Assembly: GCA_002338895.1 (NCBI GenBank)
Contig: DDJH01000115.1
Coordinates: forward strand, 1-13,913
Length of the DNA: 13,913 nt
Direction: 5' to 3'
Source of the DNA: Lentisphaeria bacterium UBA1829
Lineage (GTDB): Bacteria; Verrucomicrobiota; Lentisphaeria; Victivallales; UBA1829
The notes under the pieces: generated by a model
The model's database searches: none
The model's input: the letters and a program-made list of their open reading frames with translations, nothing else
Told to the model about the DNA's origin: nothing
Program-made: the position numbers and the translations under genes
Shown here: positions 13,896 to 13,913 of the stretch, in pieces
Layout: each line of letters opens with the position of its first letter
How positions within the stretch are numbered: the first letter of the stretch is position 1

Positions 13896-13913
13896 ATCGT
13901 GTCGTCAATAGTT

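Overview
The window looks like a stretch of a mid-GC Gram-negative genome from the Lentisphaerota (Victivallis-like), or at least the PVC group. The clues are two DUF1559-type pseudopilin genes, one ending in a clean H-X9-DG motif and one starting with an FTLLELL prepilin-like N-terminus. Each sits directly upstream of a secreted glycoside hydrolase, with an AraC-family regulator alongside. The taxonomic call is inference from gene content; there is no rRNA or marker gene.

Left half (1-7227), carbohydrate use. On the plus strand, the 3' end of a pseudopilin gene runs into a 1201-residue secreted multidomain clan GH-A hydrolase. Facing it on the minus strand is an AraC regulator, then a complete pseudopilin, then a 516-residue secreted GH5 enzyme. 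The window therefore holds two pseudopilin-hydrolase pairs arranged tail to tail. Between the AraC gene and the second pair lie an extended -10 promoter and two near-identical 13-bp direct repeats exactly 21 bp apart, the expected layout of an AraC-type activator site.

Middle (7228-9421). A divergent promoter region separates the AraC gene from a gene of unknown function whose C-terminus resembles the BamE/SmpA fold. A 21-codon mini-ORF lies directly before that gene and overlaps its start. Next comes a pyridoxamine-phosphate-oxidase-like flavin split-barrel protein with its own strong promoter and two equally good translation starts, one adding a lipoprotein signal peptide and one not.

Right-centre (9422-11282), a redox module. 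An HxlR-family regulator, with a cysteine at the spacing of the thiol sensor in YodB, is divergent from two flavodoxin-fold FMN oxidoreductase genes. A 13-bp perfect dyad overlaps the -35 boxes of both divergent promoters, which suggests joint repression. The second flavoprotein has the compact cysteine motif of [4Fe-4S] Isf proteins; the first lacks one cysteine of it. A long hairpin closes the operon.

Right end (11283-13913). After a roughly 300-nt leader with a promoter, a possible 36-codon ORF and a hairpin comes a 766-residue secreted protein with a predicted N-terminal beta-sandwich and Sel1-type helical repeats. I saw no tRNA, rRNA, CRISPR array, insertion sequence or integrase.
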